Origin: Ochotona curzoniae
Taxonomy: Eukaryota; Chordata; Mammalia; Lagomorpha; Ochotonidae
Assembly: GCF_017591425.1 (NCBI RefSeq)
Contig: NW_024466218.1
Coordinates: forward strand, 16,258,001-16,322,000
Length of the DNA stretch: 64,000 bases
Direction: 5' to 3'
The position numbers and the translations under genes are program-made. Shown here piece after piece: positions 33,628-46,255 of this stretch. Below the pieces are notes generated by a model, which saw nothing but the letters and a program-made list of their open reading frames with translations, was not told the origin of the DNA and searched no databases. The stretch's first letter is position 1; each line of letters begins with the position of its first letter.

Positions 33628-33935
33628 AAAAATTATCTACTTAAATTAGCATAGAGAACAGGGAGACAGTAAAATTCCCATCTTGTGGTTCAGTCTCAGG
33701 TGACTGCACCATCATGGGCCGGGCTGATTAAAACTGGAAGCCAGAATTCAATCCAGGTCTCTCAAGTGGGTGGTTGCAACTTAAACCCTTGAGCCCCTAT
33801 CCACTGATGCCTTCTAAGGTGTGTATTAGCAGAAAGCTTAAACTGGAGACAGAGCTGAGATTTTGAACCAGTTAGTCTGACATCGAACACAAGAATTCCA
33901 TTCAGGGTCATAACCAATGTGTCAAATGTCCATCT
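33628..33935 (-). repeat. old CSINE, antisense, strongly diverged
   Basis: CSINE-like order: 'ggaagccagaattcaatcca', 'ggtctctcaagtgggtggtt', 'tgtgtattagcagaaagctt', 'aactggagacagagctgaga', 'tttgaaccagttagtctgac'. A possible short insertion lies in the middle. Confidence 0.5.
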
Positions 33936-34224
33936 TCATTGATGTACTTATCATATAGTATCCAATTAGTGTATATATTTAATCAAGTCTGGAATTTTTG
34001 TAAAATCTTGTGTTAAAAAGTACAATGTTTACCTCTCTGTAGAGCCAAACTGGAAAGTAGTTTGATTTCTCAGGCTTACAAGGGCAAACTTTCCCTTGAC
34101 CACCAATTTCTGTTTACCTCTCCTATTTTTGCTCAACTGTTAGCCAAATGTTCTGAGATATGTTGTGGTTCTTGATTATTGATCACGCTCTTGTTTCTTC
34201 ATCATTTTTAATGGATGTTGGTTT

Positions 34225-34290
34225 TGATTAGACAATGCTGGGCATACAATAAGCGCTGTATGAATACTTTAAAAATCAATTCATCAGGTT
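34225..34290 (+). repeat. MIR 3' end fragment
   Basis: 'atgctgggcatacaataagc' followed by 'gctgtatgaatac' matches the MIR 3' 'gcctggcacatagtaagcgctcaataaat'. Only the end is recognisable. Confidence 0.55.
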
Positions 34291-34639
34291 TGAAGTTTTG
34301 AACTGGTACTGAGTATGATAAATGACCATTGTTTTCAAGCAATTGATAAGGTAATGTTAATACACATGTAAACAACCCGGGTAATAGAGCATGTAGGTAC
34401 AGATTGTGGAATAAAACTACTGTAAGATCTATAAGAAATCTAGAAAGTAGGATTAAACTGAAGCCATCATCATGGACTCAGTTGAAAAAAAAAGACAAAA
34501 TTGATTAAGAAATCCTATAGCGGTATCATTACTTGAATAAGTGTCTGTATGTTTTCCTTCTGACAACTAATTAAATAAAGATACAGAGATGGTCAGGAGC
34601 ATAAGAAAAGATAATAACTTGAAACTGTCTCAAAGGCCA

Positions 34640-35770
34640 CTATAATTTTTTAAATTTTATTTTTAATATTTTTCATGCTGATATAGACCCCCAGTTAGGG
34701 AGGAAGGTTGGCAGGACAATGCTTCAGTCTCTTTTTTTTTCCCCTTCCTTCTGTGTCCGCAGGAGGAGGTGGGGAGCAGCAATTTGACGATGTCCTGGAG
34801 AACTCAATGCAGAGAAGAGAGTTTTGAGGGTGTTACTTAGGTGGTTTTGATAGTTCTGAGAAGTTGCTGGTTTCCTTGCTCCAGGGTTGTGAAAATTCTT
34901 CCAGCGTCTACTGGTTGACAAATTCTACCTTCTGTGTGTTAGTAGACCCAAGAACATGCTGAAAAGCTTGCCCAGTAGAATTTTCCAACCTGTTCTGCTT
35001 TCCATCCTCTTATAAGGCAGCTGACATCCCCTGATTGTCTAGATGAGCTGGCCTTCTTGGCGCTATGTGCATTTGGAATGTTGTCACTTACATAGGCATG
35101 AACAACTGAGGAGGTCCAGTCCCAGTACTTAACACTCCAAGGTAGGACCACACATCTTGTGATTTTCCTTGTGACCAGGTTTGAGTCCAGCAGTCCATCC
35201 AGAAAGTCCCCCAGGACACCCCACCTGGGGTGATCTCACACTTGACTCATGTGTGCTACGAGTGCAGGGTCAGGTGTGCTCTGTCATCTGCACCAACCAA
35301 TGCACATACCAGTGGGTACAGCTTAGTCAATTCTGCCTCAACCACATATCTCACATGATCAGACAGGTGCTGTGGTCCAGCCAAGACAGTCCGCCACAGA
35401 CTCAATCCTCACCCATACCAGGGTGTGCCACAGCCTAACTGCGAAAACCTCCAATAGCCTCCACCAGGCCGACTCCCAGACCTGGTATTTATACATGTCA
35501 GCCTCTGCTGTGGCCTAGCATGGTCCAGACTGCAACCCAGTCAGCTGCATGCGTGGATGCTGTGGCTCAGCTCAGCCCACGGGTGCTGTGACTTAGTTCA
35601 ACCTGACTTGCCCCCAGACCTGGCCCCCACACATGCCAACAGGTGCTGCTGCCATGTCAAGCTTGACCTGCTCCCAGCAAAGTTTCAGCATCAATATGCA
35701 CAATGGGATGTCTGTCAATGTGTTTCTCCTAATGAAACAAGTGACCAGTGCTAAGGAAGCATCCTCATAA
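34640..35770 (-). mobile_element. GC-richer retroelement-like segment with degenerate tandem repeats
   Basis: About 1.1 kb, far richer in C and G than its surroundings. Read on the minus strand it ends at about 34645 with an A-rich tail, preceded by a polypurine tract (complement of 34730-34755). This is the arrangement of an L1 3' untranslated region. From about 35260 to 35720 a degenerate unit recurs, built from 'acctgg', 'acacatgcca', 'ggtgctgtggc', 'cctgact' and 'cccag'. Units start near 35480, 35565 and 35617, with periods of roughly 50-60 bp. No ORF with a known domain is present. It could be a lagomorph L1 UTR or an unnamed LTR. Confidence 0.35.
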
Positions 35771-38700
35771 TGTGGCAATAATGGTATTCGTTTGTTATTA
35801 GGATAACTTCAAAGTGACAGGGGATTTTCCTGAAAGCATAGAATATTTGAAGATCATGTGAGATCATGGGTTGGACAGGGTTAAACAAAGCTGGTATCGT
35901 TTTTGGAGCACTTATGTTGGCTCTGGTTGCCTAAGCGTGCTTGAAATCTCTGTCTCCTAATATTTATCCTCTGTGTTTTCCTTTTACAATTAGAACCTCT
36001 GCCTTTGAGTTGAATGGTGTCCAAACTAATAATGACTAAAAGTTCTAGCCATCCTTGCTGTTAGTGCAGCCTTTTGTCCAAGTTTTGGTCAGTGATAGGT
36101 GAGCAAATTCCAGTAATGAGTTTGCTTGTCATTTCCATGTGCCTTTCCTGTGAACTTGAATGTGGCCATGCAGATGAGTTGTTGAGGACCACAGGCACAC
36201 AGCTCCAACCTAGAAAGAGTAGAGTCCTACGGCAGCTGTGTTGTACCCTATGCTATTCTTGAGCTCACCAACAGATGTAGTTGCAAAGAGAAATGTGCTA
36301 TTTTAACCTGGGTATTGTGGAGTTATTTTAGGATCTGTTTATGTGTTACGTATCTTAGTCTATTTGATGCAGTGGTTCTTGGGTACAGGTTTGTATTTAG
36401 ATGAGTGCCTTCTATACAGAATTGATGATTATTTGTGTAAATTGAAGAAATAAACATTAACATGCACACATGGCAATGCAGTTTGATCACATTTTTCTAG
36501 TCATAATGTTGTTTTGTTCTTAGCTTCAGACAGCATTCACCCTGCAGGAAGGATCTGACCCTGATCTATATTTTTAACTTATTTGAGTTGATGCTAGAGT
36601 AAGGTAGAAGAATATGTTACTTTCTGTTTCTGTGTGTTTGCATGACTGCCACTAATGTAACAAAAATATAGGTGTTTATTTCATCAACCTTGTTTTGAAA
36701 ATTCTTTCATATCAATTTTAAGGCATTGAGGGATTGACAGGGTTTGTCATGTTTGTGCTTGGACCTTTCAAAAGACTTAGGGATAAGAGAAATAATTATT
36801 TGCAAATAAGTGTGGTGTGAGGTCACTTACGCCAACCAAATTATCACAATCAGCAAAACTGAAGCTTGTTCTCTGTCGAGTTTCATAATTTCATTTTTGT
36901 GACTTCATTAACACCAAGTAATTGATGTCGGTGACATTTAAAAAGGTGTAGGTGTGGAAGTCAGAAGAGCACGGTGATGGGTGGCGTTCTCAAGGGAGCA
37001 AAGACTTTTTCAAAAGACATTGAGTGTGAGCTCTTTTTCTTTTCCCCTCTTCTACCACCCTCTAATTTCAGAGTCATTTCTGACTGAGGCAAAAGATTAG
37101 TAGCCTTGCGATTGTATGCTTCAAAGGCAACAGGGGAGCCTGGACTCAAAGGAGGGCAGTGGGGTTTCAGTGATGTTATATAAGCATAGATGAGCAAATC
37201 AGGAGTGGGGAATATCTGGGAAACTGACTCCTGGTCACAAAGCTCTATCAAAAACAAAAACAATAGCTGTGTTTTTAAAGTGGTTATTAACAAGGTCACA
37301 ATTTTCAGAGAAAAAGCATTTTCTTTCATTCATTTTCTCATTGAAAGAAAAAAATGCATTTTTAAAATTCTCTCGCCATTATTTCATTTCCTATCTTTTA
37401 TCCTCCTCCTCCTTCTTCATGAAGAAATAACCTTGCAAGGTCATCGGGGCTGGCAACATGTGAGAAAGTCAGGGTTTTAGTATTGCCAGAACCCCGTGGG
37501 CTGGAGGAGATGTGCTTGTATGTGAGGCTGTCTGTTCTTGTCGCAGAAGCAGCCCTGTTCTATTTCCACACTCAGCAAGGTGCCCAGCAACAACTCAGTG
37601 ACATGCAAGTATATCAAGTGTGTTTCCTAATTTATGTCTGTGGGATTTGCAAACTTCACTATAATGTATTCTGAAAATTTTGCATGCTTTTCGACAAGAT
37701 ATATTGAACTTAGGCCCTGGACTGTGATTGATCCCAACACTGGAGTAATATATTAGACTGTCGCACAGTGTCTGACAGGCTTTTATTATGGATTTTAAAA
37801 GGCTAACATCCTGGGTGAAAATCCTCAAAGGTCATTCTTGAAAAAGACTGTAAGCTTTGAAATTGTGTGTAAAATGGAGAGGTGTTTCTTCTCTTAGTGC
37901 TGGCGATAGTAAACACACAGTGTTGGCTCCAGCAGTATTCATCAAAGACCGCGATGCCTGTTTTGAGAGAACTGTCCTAACCCAAGGTCATGAGATTCAT
38001 TTTCCTGTGGGAGAAATTGATCTTCTTATTCCTGTTCTATCGCTTTAAAGTGCTTGTAAATGAGGGTAGTCTACTTCAAATAAATATTCTTTGCACCTAG
38101 TATTCCCCCAGAGGACTGTTGATATGCTGTATTACCAAAGGCATCACTTGGAAAAATTGTGACATCAGCAAAAGCTAGATTTTTTCTGCCTTTCTGCTGC
38201 AGCTACTTGTTCTCTCAGATGTCTGTCTGGTGGCCCGATCTTAGAAGTTTCTGTAAAAAAATACTGGCAATAACACAATTTAAGACTTCTAACAGGGATT
38301 TCATCAATGTCTTGAGAGGATTAAAAGCCCTAGCCCTCGAAGGAATAAAGCCGTAATGATTGAATGAAAGGTTCTTTGTTTAATGTTTTGGGAAAGAAAC
38401 TAAGACATGGGACCCATAAATCAAATTGTTGGCATGCTTACATCCAGGCTGGCCGAACCATTTCCTCCCCTGGGATAAAGAAAACAGGGCTGATAACAAA
38501 GCAGCAGTGCCAGCCGTAGGTGGGAACACCATGTTCATTAAAATACATTGTCTTAGGGTAGCTGTGTGGGGCACTCTCTCTGTCTGAGTCAACTTAGAAA
38601 TATGGCTTCTTCATTGGGTTGGAAGGGACATTACTGAAAATGATTTTTCACCGAGTATCTTGAAGTTTATCATTTTCTCTAACCTCTGGGGTGTACAGGT

Positions 38701-38800
38701 AAATTAGTCAGCAAATGGGGGTGGCAGCAAATGTAGAATGCCTGAAGAAATCTCCTTGGGGTGTATCAGTCATTGTAAAAGAAAATAATGTATTTCTCAC
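35771..38800. other. unique noncoding DNA
   Basis: About 3 kb without a clear repeat. The ORF at 36961-37329 (-, 122 codons) has no recognisable domain, and the facing ORF at 37190-37480 overlaps it. Blocks near 37900-38050 and 38150-38360 are low in repeats and could be conserved. Confidence 0.45.
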
Positions 38801-38804
38801 AGTT

Positions 38805-39110
38805 AACATGGTTAACACTGGTTAACATGCTGGTGCAGTATCTGCCTTTCATGTCACTGCGTGTGCCTTTGAGTCTAGGCTCTGCAAAGGATTCCAGCTT
38901 CATGCTAACGAACACCCTGGGAGGTCACAGGTGATGACTTAACTCATGGAGTCCCTTCTCCTCCTAGGGGAGACCTGGGTTGAGTTTCTGGTTCCTGGCT
39001 TTTTCAGCGCCTTTGGGAAGAAAAGCAGGCACTCCCTCCCTCCTCTTTTTCACCATCCATTTCTCATTTTGTCTTTCTAATAAGTAAGCAAAAATTAAAA
39101 TGTATTGGTA
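38805..39110 (+). repeat. old CSINE, sense
   Basis: Head-like 'ctggtgcagtatctgccttt', 'aggattccagcttcatgcta', core 'gggaggtcacaggtgatgac', 'ctggttcctggctttttcag', CT-rich 'ccctcctctttttcacc' and tail 'ttgtctttctaataagtaag'. Older subfamily. Confidence 0.65.
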
Positions 39111-40745
39111 AAAAGATGTTTTAAAACAGCTAAAAGTAAATACTTGCCACAATCCCCTTGAATTTCTGACATTCCTGTTCACTATCTTGGAAGAGCTCAT
39201 TCTGATGATCTGGATACAGTTTTGTAGAAATGTCTAAGGCATTATGCTTTGCAGTAGCTAGTGTACCAGGTTGTGACAAAAGCTACTCTATTTTGAGCAT
39301 CAACCAATGTTTTGAAGAGTAACAAGAAATTATTTTTCCTCTAATATTATCCCCACTCCATCAGGAATGCATTTTTAAAAATAAAACCACTTCTAAAAAA
39401 TAAACTTTTAAGATCAAATTATAGCATATTATGAGAAGTTTTTGCAAATTGTGGCTTTCCAGGCTCAGGAAGTGCAACTGGCACAAACCTAAGCAGGGAG
39501 GGAGAAAATGTCCAGAGGGAGAAAATGTCAAATCCTAGGCCTGAAGCTAACACTTCTTTTCAATTTTTATTTTTTGAAACCAATACTGTTAAAGGGTAAA
39601 GGAAACCCATCTGCCCTTTATGCAAGTATTTTTTTTAAGAGTAAACATTTACTGCCTTATCTTCTGTATGATTTAAAAAGTGAAGGCAAAGTCCCTTTTG
39701 GACTAACAATATTTATTAATTACAGGATGCTGAGACTTCAGGGTGCAAGTAAGTGATGACAGTGTGGTGTAAACATATGCTTATATTGTAAGACACTTCT
39801 AGAAACCTTGGTATAGATCCAGTCTCTTTTATCCTTATTGTTTCACCAAAATATTTCCTCGCGGACATTGTTTATCACATATTTTCTCACGATTTACTAA
39901 GGTGTCTTTTTCTTTGTTTCCATAAAACTTCATGAAAGCAGAGAGTGAGACTGAAGATTATTTGACATTCTGTTAAGAATCTCACCTTGCCACCGGAGAT
40001 AAACAGAATGAAGTAAGATTTATTTTGAACATAGAAATTTTCTTCTGGAGATTTTTTTTTTGTCTTCCTTTCAAAGGAAAATAGAAAAAGCCATGGCAAA
40101 TCTAATGTTCAGGGTTCAAATAGTGAAAAGATTTTGTCTCCAAACTGTGGATCAAAGCTGCTGCATTTAGCCACACTGAACTGTGGCCGACTCTGGAGAT
40201 TATTCAGTCAGCACCACTCTGTTGCATCTGCCCCCTACTCCCTTGAGCTCCTGTGATTGATGTTCTCTGACTCAGCCGTTCGAATAACCCAGATGTAACT
40301 TCAAAAGCTGCATGCAAACTTAGCAACAGAAGCACATATGGGTTCATGGAATGTATGTTCATAGGAGCACTCTCTGCATCCCTTCCCTGCTCCACTCAAG
40401 TATCAGTAGTTTAGTCACTCTGGTATACAGCACCCCAGTTAATCAGCGTCTCCATTTTCCTTGGTGTTAAGCAGTGGGTGACGCTGTCAGTGGGATTTTC
40501 CCTGTGGACACCTTTGTCACAATTTGGTATCACAGCGATGTTGGTCTTCTAAAAGATGTTTGGCACAACTTCTTTGTTGGAGTGGGTATCTGTTTTTGAC
40601 TTAGTTGAACTAAGAATAGATTCTGTTGCCTGCATCTGAGAACACTCAAAAAATGATTGTGACAGGAGTGCTGACTGATAGGAGATTCACACTCACAAAA
40701 AAATGGGAGTCTGAGATGGGCTCTCTGATTTAAATGGGAAAGGAT
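39111..40745. other. unique noncoding DNA
   Basis: No gene. A tandem duplication near 39507-39530 repeats 'gagggagaaaatgtc'. T-run near 40050. ORFs at 39508-39756 and 39887-40099 lack coding character. Confidence 0.5.
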
Positions 40746-40749
40746 CCAG

Positions 40750-41073
40750 TTGCTCTTTTTTTTTTATTTGGAAATGCAGATGTACTGAGAGAAGGAGAAA
40801 CCAATAAAAAGATCTTCCACCTGCTAGTTTACTCCCCAACTGTCGTAATGGCTGGAGCTGAGCCAATCTGAAACCAGGAGCCAGGAGCGTCTTCCAGGTC
40901 TCCCAAACAGGCATAGAGTTACAAAGCCTTGGGCAATCCTCAACTGCTTTCCCAGGCCAGCAGCAAGGTAGACGGGAAGCAGAGCAGCTGGGATGGGACC
41001 AGAGCTCATATGAGGTTCTGGTGCATGGAAGGCAAAGATTTAGCCACTAGGCTATCACACCCAGCCCAGATGC
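40750..41073 (-). repeat. CSINE, antisense, near full length
   Basis: Complete inverted order: 'ttatttggaaatgcagatgt', 'gatcttccacctgctagttt', 'actccccaactgtcgtaatg', core 'gagccaggagcgtcttccag', 'tcctcaactgctttcccagg', 'agcagctgggatgggaccag', head 'atttagccactaggctatca'. It is intermediate in age. Confidence 0.9.
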
Positions 41074-41592
41074 CATTACTTTTAGACAGTAACACATTGG
41101 TGCTACTTTATGCCATCCAGGGCAAACTGCCTAAATTATCACTTGTGGTCATCAGAAATGAAGGAGCAGTTTTGACAGATTTAAAGAATCTTGCAAAAAT
41201 ATTATACACATAGTGTTGCAATGGGAGTCCTTCTAAAAACATTGCAGAGCTTAAAGAGTAAAAATGTGTAGGTCCAGTTAGAGAGTTAGGGAAATTCTGT
41301 GACTTACTTAAATGATCTCCTCTAGCCTTAGGATTGGTGTTTGCAAAAGCAATCATAGTATCTGGTCATGGAAATGATAAATGATAGAATTCAAACATTG
41401 TTTGAATTTATAATTTTATCTAGTCTATCAAGCAAACAGAGGCATTATTTGGCAAAGAATTGGATCCAACAGACTTGAACTTGAGATTTTTGGTAGAGCT
41501 TGAATAACTCTAGCTTCCCTCCTAGAGCAGCAAAAGTAGGTCATTTCATTGTCAGATAACAATGATTATGTGAAACTTGAAGACATTGTAAC
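41074..41592. other. unique noncoding DNA
   Basis: No recognised repeat or gene. Confidence 0.5.
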
Positions 41593-41594
41593 AA

Positions 41595-41740
41595 TTGCAC
41601 CCAGTGGATGCTAAGTCTCCTCTGCCCCAAGCTATAACCCAACATCGCAGGTGGAGTTTTATCTCTCTCTGTCTCTCCTTCTCTCTGCCAATCTACCTTT
41701 CAAGTAAAAAGAAATAAATCGTTTTTATAAAAAGAAAGCT
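41595..41740 (+). repeat. CSINE with large internal deletion, or 3' piece
   Basis: Only a short head-like part ('aagtctcctctgccccaagc') and the 3' block are present ('atctctctctgtctctcctt', 'ctctctgccaatctaccttt', 'caagtaaaaagaaataaatc'). The roughly 180-bp core is missing, so the copy is deleted internally or recombined. Confidence 0.65.
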
Positions 41741-41879
41741 TGATTTGAGTCAATACTATAGACAGTTATACCACACAACTGATGTTTAAATCTAATCTGA
41801 AACCATCTGAGTGAAGGAGTAGGGGGAGATGCTTAAGGAAAGACCCTGGCTAAGCCTACTTTATGTGGTTTTAATAGCT

Positions 41880-42165
41880 GAAGCGGGCTTATTTATTATA
41901 ATAAATAGCAATTAACTGACTCAGTTCTAGAGGCTAGTGAGTCAAATATGGTGCCTACACCTAGAGAGGGCCTTCTTGCTGTGTCATCATACAGCAGAAA
42001 ACGAAAGGGCTAGAGAAATCATAAATGAGACAAACTTATCTTTTTGTAGTAGTGCCAACCCATTCAGAAAGGTGAAACGTTTATTCTCTATTCCTCTCTT
42101 CAACCTGTTACTACCATTTCAGTGGCACTTACGTGCCAACAAATTTAACAGGACAATGTTTTAAA
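41880..42165 (-). mobile_element. MaLR (MST/MLT1-type) LTR remnant, antisense
   Basis: 'ctcagttctagaggctagtg', 'agagggccttcttgctgtgt', 'catcatacagcagaaaacga' and 'aagggctagagaaatc' match the reverse complement of the MST/MLT1 LTR region. Confidence 0.55.
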
Positions 42166-42552
42166 TCATGGCAGACCCTGTTAAGAATTCACAAATATTC
42201 CTCATAAATTTTTCTCCTAGATTTCGCAAAAGACAATTGTGGAAAATCCAAAGTTAGTTTTGCTAAGTCTGCTAGGAAATACATAATTTGGGGGCAAGAT
42301 AATTGGGCATTGGTGCTAAGAAGACCTAGTCTCAGATAAATCAGAGCACATCTGTGCTTCGGAGGCCATAGAGGTTTATATATATCAGCTGATTTAGAGA
42401 ATTTTCATCTACCTAAATGATGTCATTGTGTGCCCAATGAGTTCATAAACCCATCCTAATATGAAAACGACACACGCTTATCAATAAACGGAGATCCTAT
42501 AATACCCCCCTAACTTCTGGGGTATAGAAAAATTCCCAAGAAAATGGAACTG
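42166..42552. other. unique noncoding DNA
   Basis: No recognised repeat or gene. Confidence 0.45.
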
Positions 42553-42554
42553 GT

Positions 42555-42825
42555 ATTATGAGATAGCTGGTTGAGCCTCTGTCTATCATGCCAGCCTCCC
42601 TAACCAGCTAACTGCTAATGCACCTTGGAAGAGTAGTGGAAGAGGCCCCGGGCTTGGAGCCCTACTACTCATGTAGTAGACCCTGATGAAGTTCAGGATC
42701 CTGGCTTCCTCTGGCCCAACAATGGCCTTGGCAGTTATCTTCAGAGTGAATCAGTAGATGGAAAATCTGTCCACTGTCTCTGTAATTCTGCTTTTTAATT
42801 AAAAATAAATAAATAGCTTAAAAAT
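42555..42825 (+). repeat. CSINE, sense, diverged, with small head deletion
   Basis: 'ctaaccagctaactgctaat', 'gaagaggccccgggcttgga', 'gatcctggcttcctctggcc', 'aatggccttggcagttatct', 'gaatcagtagatggaaaatc', 'tgtctctgtaattctgcttt' and 'aaaaataaataaatagc' give the CSINE order. The head (42560-42596) looks shortened. Confidence 0.7.
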
Positions 42826-43795
42826 ACTAAAAATAGAATTCTTGGAAAAACAGAAAGACTTAGTTTTAGAACATTTATTACATTCTGAAGAGAATTTGGG
42901 AAATGTGTCAGTAAGACAAAACAGCAATTTTACACAATAAAACAAGTAGCAATATCATATTTACTCAATCATAAATACTGAGGTATACTAACAGTAGCAT
43001 GTATAGCAATTATAAGCAGATAAATGACTTACCTAAAGAAATATGTCAAAAAGTGAAGTGTGTAAACATACACTACTATGGTTGGTAACTGTGTGCACCC
43101 TGTGTTATAACTGCAATCCTCTGATATATGATGGCAGACAAACTAAATGTTTGACAAGTTTCATCTACGAGTGATGGATCACTAACCACATACCCCATCT
43201 CTCAAAGAGCTAAGATCTCCAAATAGTTTCTATTTCACAAATGCAGACATAACAAAAAGAATACGTCTTCATTTCTTGAGGGGGTTTTGATGTTTTTATG
43301 AGCACATACAATGCTTATACATAAAGTTGATGTGATAATGTACTTTCAGAGTCAAAATCAGAAAAAAAATACAAAAGAATTTATACCTCCAGCGTTGGAA
43401 ATGGCACAAAGATAAATGGCAAAATAAATTTCCAAGAAAAAAATATTGCTGGAAATATAAAGCAGGAGAAAAACGACTAGAAATGAAAAACGAAAAACAA
43501 AACTAAAAAGAAATTTGACGTGTAAAAAGTTGTGTTACAGGGATAGAATATGAATGACTGTCTGGCAGCAGAAGTTCTCCAAATTTCGAAATCATTAGCA
43601 CATTTGAAAGGCAGACATCCTTGTGAATGATTCTGTTGTTGTTCTTTCTAGCCTTATGTTGTTTGGAGAATATGTTCACAAACGTTGTCTAAATGGTCCA
43701 TCCTCATTTTGATCATCCTTCCATGGTTCAATGGACACCAACATGAACATTTTTTATAACATTTTCCTATCTGCTGCTATGCTTCTCTGTTGTTG
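42826..43795. other. unique AT-rich noncoding DNA
   Basis: Very A-rich (43360-43530) but without an identifiable element. No gene. Confidence 0.5.
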
Positions 43796-43799
43796 TTCT

Positions 43800-44115
43800 T
43801 TTTTTAAGAGTTATTTATTTTATTTGAAAGTCAAATTTTACAGAAAGAAGGAGAGACAGAGAGAAAGATCTTCCATCTGCTGGTTCACTTCTCAAGTAGC
43901 CTCAATGGCCAGAACTGAGCTGACTCAAAGAAGCTTCTTCCAGGTCTCTCATGCAGGTGCAGGGTCCCAAGGCTTTGCCGTCCTCAACTGTTTTCCCAGG
44001 CCACAAGCAGGGAGCTGAATGGGAAGCAGGGCCACTGGGATACAAACAGGTGCCCGTAGGATATTTGGCACAGACAAGATGAGTACTTTAGCCATTAGGT
44101 TACTGTATTGGGTCC
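43800..44115 (-). repeat. CSINE, antisense, near full length
   Basis: 'gagttatttattttatttga', 'aggagagacagagagaaaga', 'tcttccatctgctggttcac', 'cttcttccaggtctctcatg', 'caggccacaagcagggagct', 'actttagccattaggttact' and 'gtattgggtcc'. A short gap at 43925 removes about 10 bases of the core ('gccaggagcc'). Confidence 0.9.
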
Positions 44116-45220
44116 TCTGCATTGTTTTAGTTATCCAGAAATGTATTCCTCTTGTGCTTGTGGAAATATCATAAATTAGCAAAAAAGTAATTAATGATCA
44201 ACTGCGACAGCAGTGCATAAATTATCTGGAACATAATTATAGAATCACTTTGTGACTTCATTTACTTCTTCAGGCAAATGTGACCTTAGTTCAACAATGT
44301 CTAGGATTTCATCAGCCAGAAGGATGCCAATACACAAAAAAGAAACATTTTAACCTGAAGTGTTATCATTGTCACATCATGCCATCAGTGCACTTCCTTG
44401 AATTTTCTGCCAAAATTAATGCACAGAATTAAAAATAAAAACATTATTGATAACACCTTGAAAATCACTTTAAGAAGAACTTGATTGCATCTAATTAGGG
44501 TCTATCATTGTGATTTTAAGATTCAATTAAAATTTATTTTGCCTTATAAAGTCTACCAGATTTCCAAGTAAAGTTTATGAAGTATTTCACTTCCTTCAAT
44601 TATTTGTAGATACACAAGTCAGTGAGTTCCCTAATTTTTGTATCCAACAGGTACATGAATTACATGTGGTTGATAAGCATGAGGAGACATTTTGGAAGTG
44701 TCACTCACTAACCAAAGTGAAGCTTCCTCTACATTATCTGCTGGAATCAAATATCTAACCAAGAGTTCATCACTGATTGTGTTTTTGGGACACAGTACCT
44801 CTGCATCAGCAAGCCTTTGGTTCTGAAAGCTGCTGGATTTGTCAAATTCCTTTTGTTCTCTTAGAAGAGTGGAGTTTTGAAGGCAAGCAAGGTGCTGCCA
44901 TGTGTGAAAGAGCAGTCCATGATTGAATGCTTTGGCAGAGATTTTTTTACTTGTGTTTTCATTTCTATGATCCTTAAAGCACTGCTTGTTCTTATCTGGA
45001 GAATAACTATGGTCTAAAAGTTTCTATGAACATAAAATTTTCAATTTTTGAAGCAACATTATTACCTTCTAAACTTTTGTATTTCACCACTAAGAAATAC
45101 TGTATTCTGTATTCTAAGTATTCATTATTTTTTAATAAAAAGTGGAACCTCAGCATTAACTGTATATGTATTTCAAATTATCATACATTTTTACTGAATG
45201 AAACCCTTAATCATTTTCAG
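44116..45220. other. unique noncoding DNA with a possible conserved block
   Basis: No gene. The stretch at 44440-44600 has several homeodomain-like cores (gcatctaattagggtc, gattcaattaaaatt) and is a weak candidate regulatory element. Confidence 0.4.
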
Positions 45221-45225
45221 TCTTT

Positions 45226-46253
45226 TTGTTGTTGTTGTTTTTGTCTTGTTTATTTTCTCAGCTCTTTTTAGGCTTCCATTTGCATGGAAAAATCTTTCTC
45301 ATTCTTTTACTTTGTCTATTTGTGTCTTTTCAGGTAAAGAGAGTTTCTTGCAGGCAGTGTTATTATTGGATTTTTAAGTTATGTTTATTTTTTAGCATGG
45401 CCATCTTTGTTGCTTTTCTGGGTACACTATCAAAGAGCTGGATTCCAGTTAACCAATCTTTCTCTTTAGATTAAAGGATTTATCTTGTTTATATTCAAAG
45501 TGATTATTAAATAATGATATATTCGTATCGTATTTTTTTTTAAAAATTCCTCTCCTCTAGTCTGCATTCCCCCCCCATAGGTATTGTGCAGTTTCATGTT
45601 TTCATAATTGCAGTGATTTTTCCTGGTGTCTCTCTTGAGCAATTTCCTAAGCATCTTATGCAAGGCTAGTATGGTGGTGAGGAATTCCATCACTTTTTAC
45701 TTCTCTTGGAAAATCTTGGTTTTCCTTCATTTCTTTAATACACCTTTTCTGGATAAAATAATCTTGCTTGGCTGCTGTATTTTTTCAAAATTTGGAATGT
45801 GTCTATCCTTTCCCTCTTTGCTTGTAATTTTTCTCTTAAAGACTGTTTTCTTCAAATGAGGGTTTTCTTGTAATGATTTGGCACTTTTCTTTTACAGACT
45901 TTAGATTGTTTTGTTTTCGCTTCTGAGGGTGTCATTACAAGGCATCTTGGTGAGGATCTTTTCTGGTCATGTGTATTTGAGATCCTATGTGTCTGTTTTA
46001 CTTGAATATTTCTTCCATCAGAATAGTACAATTTTCAGCTGTTCTCTAGTTGTACATGCTTCCCAGGCTCCTCTTTCAGATGTTTCCAGAATTCAAATAC
46101 TAGTTCATTTAATGGTGTCCTTAATATCCCAATGTCTATCTTTAGTCTTCTAATTACTCTTCTATTTCTTGCTCTTTCTTTCTTTCTCTCAGTTTCATTT
46201 AAAGTTATTGATAATTAGTTAATTCATAAGTAGTATTGGGATTATCAATTGTC
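45226..46253 (-). mobile_element. antisense old L1 (L1M-type) 5' region, first part
   Basis: Antisense L1 5' landmarks in order: 'gtaaagagagtttcttgcag', 'ttgggttttt'-like text near 45370, 'gctagtatggtggtgaggaa', 'ttccatcactttttacttct', 'cttggaaaatcttggttttc', 'cttcatttctttaatacacc', 'ttttctggataaaataatct', 'tgcttggctgctgtattttt'. The T-rich ORFs here are translations of this antisense strand and not genes. The element is interrupted by two SINEs and probably resumes at 46925. Confidence 0.6.
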
Positions 46254-46255
46254 CT

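Noticed and set aside
34640..35770. CpG island or gene promoter
   Set aside because: GC is raised but CpG dinucleotides are few, and degenerate repeats explain the composition better.
36961..37480. Overlapping ORFs of 122 and 96 codons on opposite strands
   Set aside because: Neither has a recognisable domain or a codon pattern different from noncoding flanks.
45226..46153. Series of hydrophobic Phe/Leu-rich ORFs resembling membrane proteins
   Set aside because: They are T-rich translations of the antisense strand of an old L1.
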